Made by a program: the position numbers and the translations under genes. A stretch of DNA of 6,922 nucleotides, taken from contig CATPBY010000011.1 in the NCBI GenBank assembly GCA_955652845.1, positions 1-6,922 of the forward strand, written 5' to 3'. Shown piece after piece: positions 5,870 to 6,922 of the stretch. The DNA comes from an uncultured Terriglobales bacterium. GTDB lineage: Bacteria; Acidobacteriota; Terriglobia; Terriglobales; Acidobacteriaceae. The first letter of the stretch is position 1, and each line of letters starts with the position of its first letter. Under the pieces are notes generated by a model. It saw nothing but the letters and a program-made list of their open reading frames with translations. It ran no database searches and was not told the DNA's origin.

Positions 5870-6760
5870 ATGATTGAAAAGACAGCTCGCTGCATTTCCG
5901 TTCTATGTCTAGCAGGCGCCGTGCTTGTTTCCTGCGGTCCCTCGCGCGAGAACCGCATCGTGGTCGGTTCAAAAAACTTTACCGAGCAACTGGTCCTCGG
6001 AGAAATCATCGCTCAGCAAATCGAAGCCAGAACTCATCTGCCAGTCGAGCGCCGCTTTTATCTCGCCGGCAGCTACATTTGTCATCAAGCAATACTCGGG
6101 GGCCGGATCGACATCTATCCCGAATACACGGGCACTGCGCTTATCGCGATTCTGAAAGAAAAACCGCAGGGCACCAGCGAACGAGTCTACCAGCAGGTAA
6201 AAGACGAATATGCCCAACGTTTCGGCCTTAACGTAGGATCATCATTCGGCTTCAATGACACGTTTGCCATTGAAATTCGCGGCGATGACGCACGCCGCCT
6301 TGGTGTTAAAAACATCTCGCAAGCCTCGGCCCACACGCCGCAATGGCGTGCCGGATTCGGCTACGAATTCATGGAGCGTCCTGACGGTTACAAAGGGCTG
6401 GCCGCTACCTACGGGCTGCGCTTCGCCGAACCGCCGCGAATCATGGACCTCGGCCTCCTGGCCCGCGCTTTGAAGGACAGGCAAATTGATGTGGCCGCAG
6501 GCAACGCCACGGATGGCCTGATTGCCGCGCTGGATCTTTTTGTATTGGAGGACGACCGTCATTACTTTCCACCCTACGAAGCCGTGCCCGTGTTTCGTCA
6601 GCAGATGCTCGCTCGCCATCCTGAAGTAAAACAGGCGCTAGATGAACTCACGGGCAGGATTTCTGACGACGACATGCGCCGACTCAATTACGCAGTCGAT
6701 GGACAGCATCGTGACGCAAAAGAGGTTGTGCACGAATTTCTGCAAAAGAAGGGTCTGTGA
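5870..6760 (+). CDS. Osmoprotectant-type ABC substrate-binding lipoprotein (OsmF/OpuCC family)
   Basis: This is the solute-capturing subunit of the importer, anchored to the membrane by lipid. From ATG 5870 the protein has 296 residues. Its N-terminus shows a basic start (K4, R7), a hydrophobic core and the lipobox LVSC with C22 as the lipidated residue. The mature part starts with IVVGSKNFTEQLVLGEI (30-46), followed by AGSYICHQAILGGRIDIYPEYTGTA (66-90), GFNDTFAIEIR (127-137), GYEFMERPDGYKGL (164-177), DLGLLARALKDRQIDVAAGNATDG (193-216), DDRHYFPPYEAVPV (228-241) and RRLNYAVDGQHRDAKEVVHEFL (270-291), all characteristic of the QAT-type binding domain. Aromatic residues such as Y83, Y86, Y165 and Y174 are candidates for a cation-binding cage, not assigned here. 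An in-frame TTG at 5831 would add 13 residues ahead of the signal peptide and lies in a hairpin, so I reject it. No strong Shine-Dalgarno is visible. The ligand is inferred. Confidence 0.9.
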   Translation: MIEKTARCISVLCLAGAVLVSCGPSRENRIVVGSKNFTEQLVLGEIIAQQIEARTHLPVERRFYLAGSYICHQAILGGRIDIYPEYTGTALIAILKEKPQGTSERVYQQVKDEYAQRFGLNVGSSFGFNDTFAIEIRGDDARRLGVKNISQASAHTPQWRAGFGYEFMERPDGYKGLAATYGLRFAEPPRIMDLGLLARALKDRQIDVAAGNATDGLIAALDLFVLEDDRHYFPPYEAVPVFRQQMLARHPEVKQALDELTGRISDDDMRRLNYAVDGQHRDAKEVVHEFLQKKGL

Positions 6761-6771
6761 TGTCCATGTGG

Positions 6772-6790
6772 CGCAGGCGCCCCGCCCGCG
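6772..6790. other. Imperfect GC-rich hairpin between convergent genes
   Basis: CGCAGGCG (6772-6779) and CGCCCGCG (6783-6790) can pair with one A-C mismatch around a CCC loop. It begins 11 bases after the binding-protein stop, in the 60-base gap before the convergent minus-strand gene. On the plus strand it is followed by AAAGCAAAAAGGG, so it lacks the U-tract of an intrinsic terminator. It may still end or protect either transcript, or be one copy of a dispersed GC-rich repeat. Only the fold potential is seen directly. Confidence 0.35.
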
Positions 6791-6820
6791 AAAGCAAAAA
6801 GGGCATAATGTTGGATCAAC

Positions 6821-6922
6821 TTACATCAACCACACCGCATCTACATCCACGATAACCTGGGTGCGGGGAATTTTCTGCTGTACCGCGTACGCCAGCATGG
6901 AACGCAGGCAGGCATTAAGCCG
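6821..6922 (-). CDS. priA: C-terminal end of a convergent gene, probably primosomal protein N' (PriA)
   Basis: Read on the minus strand from base 6922, the frame is open for 33 codons and stops at TAA (complement of 6821-6823). The tail starts RLNACLRSMLAYAVQQK and ends IPRTQVIVDVDAVWLM. A helix of the form LRxxLAxA followed by a strand ending V-x-VDVD and two to five hydrophobic residues is how PriA helicases end (often DVDP plus a short tail). PriA restarts stalled replication forks as a DNA helicase. The proline after DVD is replaced here by Ala. The rest of the gene lies to the right of the window. With 33 residues the call is probable, not certain; that it is a real coding end is supported by the convergent layout and the clean stop. 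Confidence 0.6.
   Translation of the reverse strand, partial: RLNACLRSMLAYAVQQKIPRTQVIVDVDAVWLM

Noticed and set aside
6760..6855. Small plus-strand frame of 31 codons starting in the stop of the binding-protein gene (TGATG).
   Set aside because: It is basic and low in information, runs into the convergent PriA-like coding end and has no family signature; the overlap looks accidental.

Overview
This window looks like ordinary bacterial chromosome. It is GC-rich by eye, with tightly packed genes, ATG and GTG starts, a lipoprotein-type export signal and a bacterial ABC importer. The cofactor F420 genes together with the style of the proteins suggest a soil-type bacterium outside the Actinobacteria. 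I lean to Acidobacteriota from remembered resemblance of several proteins and of the intergenic sequence, but nothing here proves the phylum.

Positions 1-4346 hold a compact F420 cluster, all on the plus strand: cofD (its first few residues lie outside the window), cofC, cofE, cofH and an F420-dependent NADP reductase (npdG type). Junctions are a 4-base ATGA overlap (cofD/cofC), zero bases (cofC/cofE), 20 bases with a strong Shine-Dalgarno (cofE/cofH) and one base (cofH/npdG), so this is almost certainly one operon. CofH, with a CofG partner not seen here, makes the deazaflavin FO. CofC activates the three-carbon phospho-acid with GTP, CofD joins it to FO, CofE adds the glutamates, and NpdG moves hydride between F420 and NADP(H). 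Two parts known from other bacteria are absent: cofG, and the FMN reductase domain that follows CofE in actinobacterial FbiB.

Positions 4385-6760 hold an osmoprotectant/quaternary-amine type ABC importer: ATPase, one MetI-like permease and a substrate-binding lipoprotein. It follows npdG after 38 bases on the same strand and may be read with the F420 genes, though a functional link is unproven. The 82-base gap before the binding-protein gene contains a three-unit 7-bp repeat, a pyrimidine tract and an 8-bp perfect hairpin.

Positions 6821-6922 hold the last 33 codons of a convergent minus-strand gene whose tail resembles the C-terminus of primosomal protein N' (PriA). The 60-base gap between the two convergent genes contains an imperfect GC-rich hairpin and no classic terminator. 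I see no RNA gene, transposon, CRISPR array or phage element.
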